DNA of 64,000 nt from Hemileia vastatrix (lineage: Eukaryota; Basidiomycota; Pucciniomycetes; Pucciniales; Zaghouaniaceae): the NCBI GenBank assembly GCA_030280995.1, contig JASXTE010000004.1:11585501-11649500 (forward strand), read 5' to 3'. Below are positions 18,042 to 29,497 of this stretch, one piece after another (position 1 is the first letter of the stretch; each line of letters opens with the position of its first letter). Under the pieces are notes generated by a model, which was not told where the DNA came from, did no database searches, and saw only the letters and a list, made by a program, of their open reading frames with translations. Made by a program: the position numbers and the translations under genes.

Positions 18042-20321
18042 TTACATTGTTAGCTCCATTTTTTTCCTTTGAATCTTATACATGCTGAATTCTATACTTC
18101 CTTGTACAAAATAATTCAAAACATTTACTTCATTTTGCTGCCCCATTCTATACAGCCGATCAACAGCCTGTTGCTCAACTGCTGGATTCCAATTTGGCTC
18201 CTATTTCAACATTGAACATATAAAAAATTTAATATTTTTGTTCTTAATATGAAATAAAAGACATTGAGCTCACCATTATATATACATTTTGAGCACACCT
18301 GAGATCTATACCCACTCCTGCAGCCTGAATCGTTCCAACCAAAACTTGGCAATTTTTATTAAAATGGAATTCATGCATATTTTTGTCTCGCTTTGTCCGG
18401 CTGAGTTCACCCGTAAGCTGGGTATACCTAATATTGTGGTCATCTAAAGCCATTTTTATTCTATTTTGAAATATTAGAAAATTGTTTTTAATAAGCCAAC
18501 ACAATTTTGTAAAACAATTCATTATAGAATCACTTACATCTGCAAAAAGTCTGCAAAGTTGGAGAATATAACAGCTTTTGGAAAATTTATATCCCTTTCA
18601 CCAGACAAAAAGTTTTTTAAGTGGCCTATAAGATGACAAATCTTTGCGGAATGCTGCCAGGTGAAATCAAAAGTTGGAGTTTCATCCAGATTTTCGTAGA
18701 TTGGATGGTTGCAGAATTTTCTTAAAATCATCAGCTCTCTTAGAAACTCAGATGAGTCCCAAGGGAAGTCAGTGCTTCTGGAGGGCCCATATCGCTCAGT
18801 GAATCCTTCTTGAAGCACATCAAGTTTAGACCTCCATGGATCTGCTAATTGAACCGATATCCCCCTTTGAATCTTTTTTGGAAGAGACAAAATTGCATCC
18901 TTTGTTCTACGTAGGCTTATGACTTTCATTAAGTGATTGATTGATTTAATAGAATTAGCCTTTCCTTTTTGCAAACCTGGAAAAAGGAAATTCTTCCATA
19001 ACCAGTCTTCTTGCCACTTTTCGATTCTAAGAAAAAATATGAGACTTTGAAGGTCAGTGGGCCTGTTCTGAAGTGGAGTTCCAGTCAAGCATAGTCGGTG
19101 TTGGGATTCCAAGTCAAATATTGTTTGAGCCCTCTGCGAGTAAGGATTTTTAATGTAACTAAAAGAATATTTATAAAAATTGATAATAAAAATTAAGTTT
19201 TAAGTTTTAGATATAGAAATGGGCACTAACTGAGCTTCATCTAAAACAACTCTATACCAAAAGAGCATTTGAGTCACCGGTATCTTTTTTTGGCTTTGAT
19301 TTTTTGACATCGTTGGGCTAGCTATTTCATAGGTCGTTAAAACAATAGCAGTGTCCTGTAGCTCATTGACATTAGTATTTTGACAATCCTTCCCATAAAG
19401 AACCTTGAAAGGAAGTGCATTATCTTCAAAGTGCACACTTATTTCATTGATCCAATTCGATAGTGTTGCCAGGGGGCATATAATCAGTGTGGCTGAACTC
19501 CGATTAATACCTTCTTGATTTTCTGATACCTGGAATTGTCTTGCTTCACCTTGAGTTGCACTTATAAGAGAAAGAGTTGAAAGTGTCTTTCCCAAACCCA
19601 TATCATCAGCAAGTATTGACCCGTTTCCTTCAGGCGGCAATTGATTGTTAGGAAACTGATCTTCATAGTCATCGAATCCAGTTCTAAGCCAATGGTTGTC
19701 CTGGTGCCTCCACATGATATCCAACTTTTCCTTTAACATTCGTTCATTGTCAATCATAAAATTTATTGCTTGAAGTTGATGTGTTTTGAGAACTGTTTTG
19801 ATTCCTCGGATAAGTTGATCAGCTTTCCAATCTTGAGTACTCTGAGATATTTGGAAAGAGCCTTCAAAAATTACATGCGGGATATTAAAAAAGATAGTGG
19901 AGTCGTAGTTCAGGATTGGACATAAATCGATTTGTGCAGAAGAAAATGCTTCTTTAGCAAGACTGATTAGTGTACTTGAAGAAAAGAGGCATCCCCAAAG
20001 TTGATACTGATTACCAAAAACTGGAACCAAGTAAGCATGAAAATAGAAAGGCTTCATAGGATTCAAGGCACTTCTTTGGTTTAAATGGTGAGATCCAGAG
20101 CCAATGTCACCCAATAGTGGTCCAATGTGCTGACTCTGCACTTGAGAAAGATTACCAACAAGGGTTGGTTTTCTTTCTTCAAATAGTCCAAAAATATGAA
20201 CATTCGAATGGCCTCGCTGTAAAATTGTGGGGGTCGGTGAGTTTTGAAATCTTGAAATTACATTCATATAAATTTGATCGATTGTTATTGAGAACTGTCC
20301 AACACATCTGAGACTTGACAT
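18042..20321 (-). CDS. SNF2-family ATPase/helicase-like protein
   Basis: Exons are 20321-19231, 19158-18538, 18460-18274 and 18200-18042. Introns of 72-77 nt all have GT-AG ends and consistent phase, giving 685 aa. Splicing creates the canonical motif II: exon 1 ends in the first two bases of the His codon, giving VVLDEAHYIKNP. Motif I is DDMGLGKT at 239-246 and motif III is LTGTPLQN at ~388. The C-terminal lobe has TQLTGELSRTKR, QVLVGTIQAAGVGID and VEQQAVDRLYRMGQ (~642-654). The first ~200 residues are unrecognised. There is no RING finger between the lobes, unlike Rad5/Rad16/Uls1 proteins. SNF2 ATPases translocate on DNA to remodel chromatin or strip proteins. Its place among transposon genes suggests a mobile-element role; this is inference. 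No stop or lost motif is seen. Confidence 0.88.
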
Positions 20322-21170
20322 ATTAAGTAAGAATAGTATCTGAAGATAGTGGTTGTTAAAAGATGAATTGAAGCAAAAAATGAAGAATCAGTTTTGAATA
20401 AAACGACAAAATAACTTTTTAGCATATGCTATGCTAAGCTCATAATTCTTTCACATGTATTATTATTATCTTTTTAATAAATATTGGAAGTAAATCAATG
20501 ATAACTGAAATGAATAATATGTCTTAAAAATAAATCTTGAGCCTATAGAGTAAATTTTGGTTTGTGGAGGAAGAAAAATTTTCTCAATAAAAATGTGCAT
20601 TATTGTTACATTATAATCACAAAATAGAATAATTTCACTCTTATTACACTTATTTATGTTTCTGTCTAATAGTAAAATGCTTTAGATGTCAGTTCAAAAT
20701 CCAAATTGAAACTACTACCTAGAACGATATCTTGATACTAACATACTTTTTGTAAGTCTTTGGAAAGACACTTATGGTGATCTCAATAATATTAAAATTG
20801 ATTTGAATTGTATGTTTTATCAAATATCTATGTAGTCTAGTGTAATAATTGAGATACTACAGTTTAACCTTCTGTTACCAACTTGGCAAGAAAATATATG
20901 TAGATATTCTTAGAACGAATATCAAATTTTGCTTTCCACAAGATGGGAAAGTGAATATTATGATATGTTAAATGATATGTTCAAGCTTTGCTCAATCTGT
21001 GCTCAGCTCAAAATCAAAGTAATCACCAAGCTCCAAGAAACCTGTGATTGAGTTTGGTTGAACCTAGGTCTAACTGATTACCAAATCTTTGTCCAATTAA
21101 TTTAAATCTGGTTTCACAATGAACTCCCAACAGCCTTCCAACAGCTTTCCAACCACTTCCCAACATTTTT
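20322..21170. other. A+T-rich intergenic region
   Basis: Upstream of the SNF2 gene; no ORF of interest. The last ~200 bp (ACCTGTGATTGAG... CCAACAGC...CCAACCACTTCC) is probably the interior of the MITE-like element ending at 21216. Confidence 0.4.
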
Positions 21171-21174
21171 AAAT

Positions 21175-21216
21175 GAGGGGTATTGCTAGCAATACCCCCC
21201 CAAATTTTCTGTGGTG
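21175..21216. mobile_element. Right terminus of a GCTAGC-palindrome MITE
   Basis: TATTGCTAGCAATA, extended by GGGG on one side and CCCC on the other, is a perfect 22-bp palindrome (21177-21198). It is followed by a C run and TTTCTGTGGTG. The same order (GCTAGC palindrome, C run, TGTGTGGT) ends the elements at 26303, 52052 and 52430. The CCAACAGCNTTCCAAC stretch before it resembles the reverse complement of the element entering at 63866. The left end was not found with confidence. Confidence 0.5.
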
Positions 21217-21465
21217 ATATGAACTTAAGTTTTGGAGCGCGGTTCGATTCCCGTTCGCAGCAAAAACTTTTATCACGTGACGTATGACGTTCGTCGTTTT
21301 CTCGCCTCCACTCGTCCTTTACAGGTACTTGTACGCCAATGGTCCCCTCGATTACGCCTCAAGTAACGTTGCGCCGTCAATATTTCGGAAAGGATCCCAA
21401 TTGTCAAGGGTCACTTTTGGTCTAGAAGCTTTGGTATGGTGTAATATGAAGATTTTAAGGATTAT
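21217..21465. other. Higher-GC patch with a tRNA B-box-like motif
   Basis: GGTTCGATTCCCG at about 21243 matches the Pol III B box of tRNA genes and is followed by GCAGCA and a T-run. No A box, acceptor stem or paired T-stem can be built around it, so it is not a tRNA gene. It may be a SINE fragment or the edge of another repeat. The patch (ACGTGACGTATGACGTTCG...) is clearly less A+T-rich than its surroundings. Confidence 0.25.
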
Positions 21466-23129
21466 TTGACTCTCAAAAGTTAGGTACATATTTCTCAATC
21501 AAGTATGATTTCTTTTACTCAAAATAAGAGGTAGATTTAAATATTTTATATAAGTTATAGATTAGAATTACGTTTGTTGTAAGTACTAAAGATATAAAAT
21601 ATAAGAAATAAGTTTTAGTTGTTGTAGTTATTGTAATAAATGAGTTGGTAAAATAGAATGATCAAAAGACAACAAAAAGAGAGGCCTTTTATAGGCAAAG
21701 GAGAGACAAAGCACGGAAATCAAATTCTAAAAACAGTAGGAAGAGAGAGAGAAAAAGAACATTCCAGAAAAGTATTTCAAATAATAAAGTTATTCCAAAA
21801 AGAAGGCGTCACAAAGATGTATTTACAGAGTATGTCAGAAATACATCAATATTTTTAATATTTACTGTAAATGTCAATCCTAAATAAGAAATTTGATTTT
21901 TTTGTATATATTTAATATTATTTGAATATTTAAATCTTATTTTATCTTTGTATTTATTTATTTTTTTAATATAAAGTTTTATTTTTTCCCAACCTGTCAA
22001 ATGAGCACGGTGTTAGAGAAAAATATAAGGGACAAAATTATAATTTTAATTTTACTTATTTATTTAATTAATTAATTTAATTTTAACATTCTGTAACTAG
22101 TTAATTTATTATAACTAATTTTAATGTAACTAAATGATAATTAAATAATAATTAAAAATGATAAGGTGCGGCTTCATCCAGTAAATAATTAATTATTTCA
22201 CTGGGTAAGTCTAGTAGCCTGGCTGACAAAGTCTGTAAACCTTCAAGAAAATGTGTGGCTATTATCCTGAATTTTTATAGATTTTATAAAGTATAATCTA
22301 GATTTAAATTGAGTCCAGAAGTCTGGAAAAGCACCATGGAGATCTGTGGATATTCAGATCAGCTCCTGAACACATCTGGAAGGGGAAATGGGATCATATG
22401 ACTACTATATGCATAGATTTGGCTGTAGACTCAAATTTAGAGTAGGGAAAAGAATCAGAACATACAACTTACAACCAATAATACATAAAAATAACTATTA
22501 TTTCATAATATTACATTCATAACAGTAACCTTTTGAATTCAACATTTTAGTAATTACAACAAATATTCTAAATAATAATTCACATATTTATACTCATAGG
22601 ATACCATTAGAAAGCTCTATATTTCAGGTACTCAAAATCAAAATAATATTTATAAAATAAAACTATATTAACACATGTATAAATATAGTCATTTAAATAA
22701 CTTTTCACTGGTACAACTTTTTGTTTTATTTCATTATATTTTTTAATGAGAACATATTCTAACATCTAAAAACCATCAATATCAAAAGGCAACAAGACTT
22801 TCTCATATAAAATAGATATTTTATCTTAGATTTTTGAGAATATATTTTTACTTAAACAGACAGGTTTTTCTTTTGATTATCCAAATCCTTTAGATTCTGC
22901 TTACAGCAAATGCAACTGTAAGAGTCTTTCCACATCATTTTTTTCTTCCCCAAGCCACCACAATAGTATCTACCCAACCACCCCCTCCTCACCAGACTAC
23001 CACATCAACACCTAAAATTCTTTGTATTTTACATTAATTATTTTTCTTTAAAATTTAAAAAAAAAAACTTTTTTTCTTTTTATACTCCAACCTGGACATC
23101 AAAAAAACAACTAAAGGATTATATTACTA
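21466..23129. other. A+T-rich gene-free DNA
   Basis: Mostly homopolymeric A/T and short AT repeats. Short ORFs here (e.g. 21658-21858) are low-complexity Lys/Glu-rich and unsupported. Nothing else is recognised. Confidence 0.5.
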
Positions 23130-23545
23130 TATTAATCTCTACAACTTTAAATTAAATTTAAAAGATAAGTAAATCCTTCTTTTCATATATAATAAATCTT
23201 TAATCTGCCGACCAAGAAGAAAAAATATATTAAAATATTCCTATTTTCTACATCTTCAACTTACATTTAAATGAAATATAGAGCCTTATTTTCTTATATA
23301 TGAAATAAAATATCTTATCTTTAGACACCTATATAAAATAACATAATAAATTATTATTATTGTCTTTAACTTCAAATCACATTTAAATAAAAAATAAATC
23401 CATTCTTTTCATATATAATGTATCATTAAGCTGGACACCAATAAAAAATAACATAAGAATTATGAATATTCTCTTTAACTCCAATTAACATTTAAATAAA
23501 AAATAATGCCTTCTTTTCATATATAAAAAATAATTAACCAGTAAT
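23130..23545. repeat. Degenerate tandem repeat, unit about 110 bp, four copies
   Basis: A unit containing TTTAACTTCAAAT, CATTTAAATAAAAAATAA, CTTCTTTTCATATATAA and a GGACACCAATAAAAAATAACATA segment recurs. Its TTTCATATAT anchor lies near 23181, 23291, 23407 and 23515. Copies differ by substitutions and small indels. Confidence 0.6.
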
Positions 23546-25077
23546 ATTTATCTTCCTCATTATCATTCTTGAAATATACCATAATAATATAAAATCATCT
23601 AAAAGTCATTATATTAAATCTTTCTGGTCATTTTCATCATCACTTCTTATTTTTGGTGATTTAGTAATGCAATATTTTGCTGTTGATTTGTAGTAAAAAT
23701 ATCAATTATCATTACACAAAAAAAGTAATATTTTGCTTATATTGTTGTTTTTTTCAAGCTTAAAAATTTGTTTGGCTATATAAATATTTACCTGTTTTGT
23801 TAAACAATTTATATATTTTTTTTGAAATTTTGAGATGCAAAGTCTTTTTGATAATATGATATATCTTTTTTTACAAAGGTGTAAAAAGGTATTTATGTGC
23901 AATATATATCATGAATACACCTCCAGGATATTTTATATCCCCACTCATTATTATTTTGAAAAAAAAAATTTTTTCCTAATTCCTCTCACTCATTATTGAT
24001 ACTTCATAACTAACATGTTTGTATGTGTAGTCACCATAATATCACCTTAATTAGTAAGTATGAAATGAAACCTTCTAAATTCAATGGTCCAATTTTTCAA
24101 TGAGGAAACACAGTACAGTGCAGGGCACAAAGAGGGTGTTCAACACTTGGGAAAACTTCTCTTAAAAATATTATACAAATATGATAACTTCCTGCAATAC
24201 TTATGAACTCTCCATGTACAGGAACTATGTTAACTGCCCATGAGACTAATACAGAAAATTCAGATCACCTGCCAATAGGAAGAAAGCCATTTAATATCTC
24301 TTACCCCTAACCTCACTCTCTGAAAATATTTTACCCAATTCATCCACACTACACTACAACTTATTGGATAGAAGAGAAAGCTATAAAATCAACCATTACA
24401 TGTCTAAAATTTTCTATCTGCTGAAGTGAGGTTAAGGTCCAAATCACTTCACTTCAGCTTCCCCCAGAAGAATTAAGACACCTTCTAAAGGACTTAAATT
24501 TAGGTAAGTTCTCCTACTCACATTGTATCTAAATAAAGTTTTTCTCCTCTGATATGTTCAAATTTTCATGTTTAGATGCTGATCACTTCCAAAAAAACAT
24601 ATGTTCCTACAAAAACTCTTTAGAAATTACTTTACTTGGTACAAGGATTGATCACTCAACCTGGGGAACAAAGGGTGTCTTCACATTTTGAATTACAGTG
24701 GAAATATTGCACCTAATTGGTTCACTTCTTCCAGCTCTGGATGGGATCTCAAAACTCACTCAAATATATGTATCTTAAAGTTACCCTCTCTTGAAGGCTC
24801 AACTGAATCAGAATCATGACTATGGAGAAATATTTCTTCCTGCTATTCTATGCTGAAAGAGACGTGGGGGAGATGCAATCCTTGTGTGAACCTGTTTAAA
24901 ACAGCTCAAGAGAGAATAGCACAGGGTGATGACCCCATAAGACTTCAACTCACCAGGAAAGTACCCAGAAATTTGGATCTTTGATGGTATAACTTCCCTA
25001 AAGCTTCTGAAATTGGTGTTATTATGCAGGGAAGTGATGAAGAGTTTTGGGGATACAGGAATATTATTTTGGAACAA
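23546..25077. other. A+T-rich gene-free DNA
   Basis: No coding region supported. Short minus-strand ORFs are low-complexity or overlap a MITE terminus. Confidence 0.45.
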
Positions 25078-26303
25078 CACACCACGCAATATGGGGGGCG
25101 GAATTGCTAGCAAGTCCGCAACCTTGAAACCTAATTCATATATTTTTGAGCCCACATTGAATCAGTGATGAAACCACCAAGAAAAAATATTGACATTCTG
25201 GTGAACTCAATATGAATACAACTTGAACACTTAATGAAGCATAGCTAATAATACTTTGAACAAATCTTGCAATATGAAGAATATGATTTTTTTATAGAAA
25301 TTTTAATACAGTGCAGATCACACCCAAATTATTCTGAAAAATACATATTTTAAACTATTTAAGAAGTTTCTTTTCAATTTAAAAAAAAAGTACACCAAAG
25401 TATAGATCCGGCAAGATACCATCTGACATAATTATATAAGTTTCTTTGGCCAGAAATACATGGAGAAACTATAATTTGAAATATGTAAATTTGTTCATGA
25501 AAGGTGGGACTGAGTTGAAAGGGAGGAAATTGGGGTTCAAGGATTGTTGAGGCAAGTTAAAGGGGAGAAATGGGGCTACAAGGGTTGAAGAGGCTGGAGA
25601 GAGGGGTGAGGAAGGGTATATGGGGCAGCAAGAAGGTTTGGAAAGAGTTGGAAGGGAAGATTAAGGGTTTCCAAGGCATTTTGAATGAAGAAAAGGGTGG
25701 GGGAGAGGTTGGGAGGGGTGAAATGGAAATCAAAAGGAGATGGAACACAATGGGGCTGGGAGGGTAGCAAAAGGGGTGGGGAGGGAAGACAAGCATGTGT
25801 TGATAGAATTGAAAGGTGTGGGGATTGGTGCAAACAGAGTGTGAAAATAGGAGGATGAACTATGTTCTTTGGGCAAAGAACAGAGTTCACTGACATAAAA
25901 TATTAGCTGAAACATAGTTTTCAATTCTGTAAAAACAGTTGTAGGTAATAGAAAAAGTCAATGATTTTTTTATATGTAATCTGAACGTTTTTAATAAAAT
26001 TATTGTATTTAAGAATTGTGATATTGTCAACTGATTTTCATTGATCAACTTAAATTAATAAAGTATTATTTAAATAAGTTACTTCAAAAAATACTGTGCA
26101 TTGAGTAGACTCATGGAATGATTTTTTCTGGATTCCATTCAGCTATCCTCACACTTTCGCTATGTTTTAAATATAGATCCATTCTTATTTGTGTGATACT
26201 TCAAGTGAAATTTCAGTATTACTTCAGTCTGAGTTCCATCTGATTTCCATCTGACTTCAAGTTGAGGACTTGCTAGCAAGTCCCCCCCAAAAACTGTGTG
26301 GTG
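25078..26303. mobile_element. Possible 1.2-kb non-autonomous DNA element with GCTAGC-palindrome ends
   Basis: The left terminus is near 25078 (ACCACGCAATATGGGGGG, then ATTGCTAGCAA and CCGCAACCTTG). The right terminus ends at 26303: GGACTTGCTAGCAAGTCC is a perfect palindrome at 26266-26283, followed by a C run and ACTGTGTGGTG. The subterminal GAGTTCCATCTGATTTCCATCTGA resembles the elements at 49.7 and 51.8 kb. Orientation and spacing fit one element, but the two ends could also belong to separate insertions. No transposase ORF lies between them. Confidence 0.5.
25500..25800. other. Purine-rich strand tract
   Basis: About 300 bp in which the plus strand is almost entirely G and A (e.g. GGGGAGAAATGGGG, GGGTGGGGGAGAGG), in an otherwise A+T-rich setting. 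The minus-strand Pro/Ser-rich ORFs here are by-products of this bias. Such tracts can form triplex or other non-B DNA. Confidence 0.65.
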
Positions 26304-26589
26304 AAATAATGGAACTTTTCAATGTATAAATGAGTTGAATCCAAGATATTGCCCCTTGCATTTTACCCTATTATTCCCTTCTGGAGAGATTGGATGACAA
26401 TTGGGAATTTATCTGACTTGAATAAATCATGCAGAAAATAATGAGGGTGAATTAAATGATGATGATGAGAACATAGATTTTGACAGAAATAATGGACAAG
26501 AAGATGGTGCTTTTGTTGTCAAATTATTATTCTCTTTTTATATCTTTATTTCACAGTGTTAACAATTTTTTTATAGCTTTACAGTGTAA

Positions 26590-28860
26590 AGGAGGCTCAA
26601 ATATTGTGTCAGTGAAACAATATGATGCTTATCTATCTCACTTCCATCATCAAGCTTTTCCAATACCTCACTCCTCTGGATTATTTATTCAAGAATATTT
26701 TGTTGACTTTTTTGTGCAGCCTTAGCAAAGCCGTCTATTCTGGATCAAAGAAAATCAAGCTGAAAGTGATGGTCTGTATGGTGGTGTTGTTGATGCAATA
26801 AATTGTGGGATGAGCTTGGAATAGATTGGCAATTGAATAATATAACCTTCCAGATTTTTTGGAGGTCCACAAAATATGACTAAACTTTATTATGATGCTA
26901 TAGTTATTGTTTTTAAATCTTATAAACACAATCTGTTTATTACAGACACATTCAACCCAAACTGGAAGGAAGTCAGTGACAATCTTCTTGATGGTCAAAC
27001 TGTTCAAGATTGTCCAGAATTGGTGGAAAGGGTTTTCAAATTGAAACTTTATCCTATATTAAAAGAATCAGTTTAGAAAGTAAAAACTGAATGTTAGTGT
27101 GGTTTTCTTTTATCTTTTTTGGCATATGTGTATGTCTTTGAATTTCAGAAGAGGGGATTACCCCCAGCACACATTCTTATTTTCTTGGATCAACCTGATA
27201 AGCCAATCTCAGCAGAAGACATTGATTCAATTATTTCTGCTGAGTAACAAAACTCTATGGAAAACCCATCAATTTTAAATATTGTCATGAATTGCATGCT
27301 TCATAGCCCCTGTGTGAAATCTAATCCCCTCACTTCTTACATGAGATTGGAAAATGTTCTAAAAAATATCCACAAAAATATAATGATTTAACCTCTATGG
27401 ATGAAGAAAGTTATCCTTTATATGAGAGGAGGAAAAATTGAAGAGAATATTCCAAGTAAGAAGGAAGCTTTAACTAAACCAATCAAATTGTGGTCCCTTA
27501 TAATCCCTATTTAAAATACTGCTTCAATTACCATATCAATGTTGAAGTGGAAAAAACAATCTTTGCAGTCAAGTATTTTTATACATATGTCTATAAAGAT
27601 CATGATTGTGCAACAATGGTCTTGGAGGTCAAAAAACACAGCCTTTATGAAAAAATTATTTAAATGGAAGGTATATCTTTGCTTCTGAAGCATCTTGGCA
27701 TATTCTTAGATTCCTCATGCATGGACACAGAACAACTGTTGTTAGGCTGCCACTTGATGTTCCTGGCCAAAAGTTTGTAATATTTGACCCTGAAAATAAG
27801 GAAAGAGAGTTGGGTGATGGTAAATATATTCTTAAAGAGTGGTTTACTGCTTTCTCAAAAGTAAACACTTTTTAGGTGGAAAAGGTGGTTAAGTATCCTT
27901 ATGATTCTTCAAGATTTGTGTGGCACATGTAAGTTTGAATTTATATCCCTCATATTTCAATTTTAATTGACAAGGTTCTCTTTATTAACAGAAATAAGAA
28001 AATATGGGCTTTGGGAAAAAAAGGTAATTCAATTGGGAGGGATTCCTTCTGTGGACCCAGTGCTCAATAAAAAATTTATTTTCAGCCTCTCCTCTACCAT
28101 GTGCCTGGTCCAAAAATCTATAATTATTTAAAATCAGTAAATGAGATTATACATCCCAGTTTCAAAGCTGCTTTCTTGGAACTGGGACTTCTTGTAGATG
28201 ATTCTGAGAACATGAAATTTCTTCAAGAGTTTTCTTCAATAAAGTCAGGTCATCAATTAAGGCTACTTTTTGTGTCAATCCTTATCTGGATCTGGTTATC
28301 TGATCCACTGGGTCTCTGGGAATAATATCATTTGGAATTTGTAGATGACTTCAGGAATTTAATAAAGAACAAAATTCTTATTCTAAATCCTTCCTCTCAC
28401 CAAGTTCAAGATTATTCTTTGACACCTATACATAATTTTCTTGATAAATATGGATTTTTATTATCAGAATATGGACTTCCTGAGCCATTACAGCACTTCT
28501 GCTCCTCTTCTGGCTAGCTCATCTTGGAGTAAATGTCTTATGACCAGAAAAAGCTTTCCAAATTCTTAAAATTTCAGTTTCTTTCCTCAAAAAAGTACCA
28601 AAAGAAAGCCTTTGATTCCATCAAGCAATCTTATGAAGCAAATGAGGATGGTTTATTTCTCTTAGATAGAACCAGTGGTACTGGAAGAACTTTTGGGGAA
28701 AATATACTTCTAGCATGGTGTCTGAGTTGGGGTCATGTTTTTCTTGCTGTAGACTCTTCTGGAATGGCCTCAATTATTCTTCAGGGAGGAAGAACAGCTC
28801 ATTCAAGGCTCACGATTCAAATTGATATTGAGCATAAATTTTATTTTCAAATAAAATCAT
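26590..28860 (+). pseudogene. Decayed Helitron Rep-helicase
   Basis: Pieces of a Helitron Rep/helicase protein occur in order on the plus strand, broken by stops and frameshifts. The Rep N-terminal region is at 26590-26820. YYDAIVIVFKSYKHNLFITD and FNPNWKEVSDNLLDGQ lie at 26888-27076. The HUH region at ~27150 reads GLPPAHILIFLD, so the first His of the HxH is Pro and nickase activity is lost. YIFASEASWHI and HGHRTTVVRLP lie at ~27670-27850. KSVNEIIHPSFKAAFLELG starts near 28128. The helicase start (28560-28860) has LLDRTSGTGRTFGENI, where the Walker Lys is Arg, and GGRTAHSRL. The right side is cut off by the LTR fragment at 28858. Confidence 0.85.
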
Positions 28861-29404
28861 TTGGTGGTCAGGAACGTTGGATTTGCAGGTGTGCATGGGC
28901 TCTTGATTAGTAGTCAGTGGTATATAGTGAAAAAGACAGTTTGGGGAAACTTTAATTATCATTCAACCATCTGGTGGTGATATCCTTGTTCCTCACTCAG
29001 TTTTAACTATTGTTGGACACAATTTGGCTGTGTTTTGTTGCAAGTAAGTTCTTCATTTAACTTTACTTAGCAACTGTTTTCTCTGTTATATTCTTGCAAG
29101 CTATAGCAAGTATCATTGCTGTCTCTGGTGTGGATTTGCAACCTACATCAAGTATCATTGCTTTCTCTGGTGTGTACATTAGTCTGCAGTTCAGTTCTTT
29201 GGTTTGGTAGTCTGTCTGGAGACTACTTTCTTGACTGATCAAGCAGTCAAGAGTGTTTGGAAAAGGGGCTTTGTGGTAACAGGAACCAATTCACTGTAAC
29301 AGGTAAATCTCACTCTATTTTCTAAAGGGACAGAGGTTTTTCTTCTGGTTTTACTCCAACTCCCTTGGTCAAGGCCTAAAGCTAGTACTATAGGATTGTC
29401 TACA
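28858..29404 (+). repeat. 5'-truncated LTR of the second Ty3-type element
   Basis: This 547-bp block matches the 3' halves of the LTRs at 37865-38956 and 41308-42396, ending ...GATTGTCTACA. Similarity starts abruptly at ATTTGGTGGTCAGGAA inside the Helitron helicase, so roughly 540 bp of the LTR are missing. It matches the 41.3-kb copy more closely than the 37.9-kb copy. Confidence 0.85.
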
Positions 29405-29497
29405 TTTCCGGAGCCCAATGTGGGGTAACGGATCTGTTAGTTCTTTGGATTCTTTGTTGCCTGTGATTGGATCTTTTTGGTGTTTTTTTCTGGAAGA

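Noticed and set aside
21225..21275. Possible tRNA gene (GGTTCGATTCCCG)
   Set aside because: Only a B-box-like word is present. No A box, acceptor stem or paired T-stem can be formed around it.
24820..25155. 111-aa minus-strand ORF
   Set aside because: It runs through a MITE terminus and has no recognisable pattern.
25557..25924. Overlapping Pro/Ser-rich minus-strand ORFs
   Set aside because: They are by-products of the purine-rich plus strand and have no protein-like pattern.
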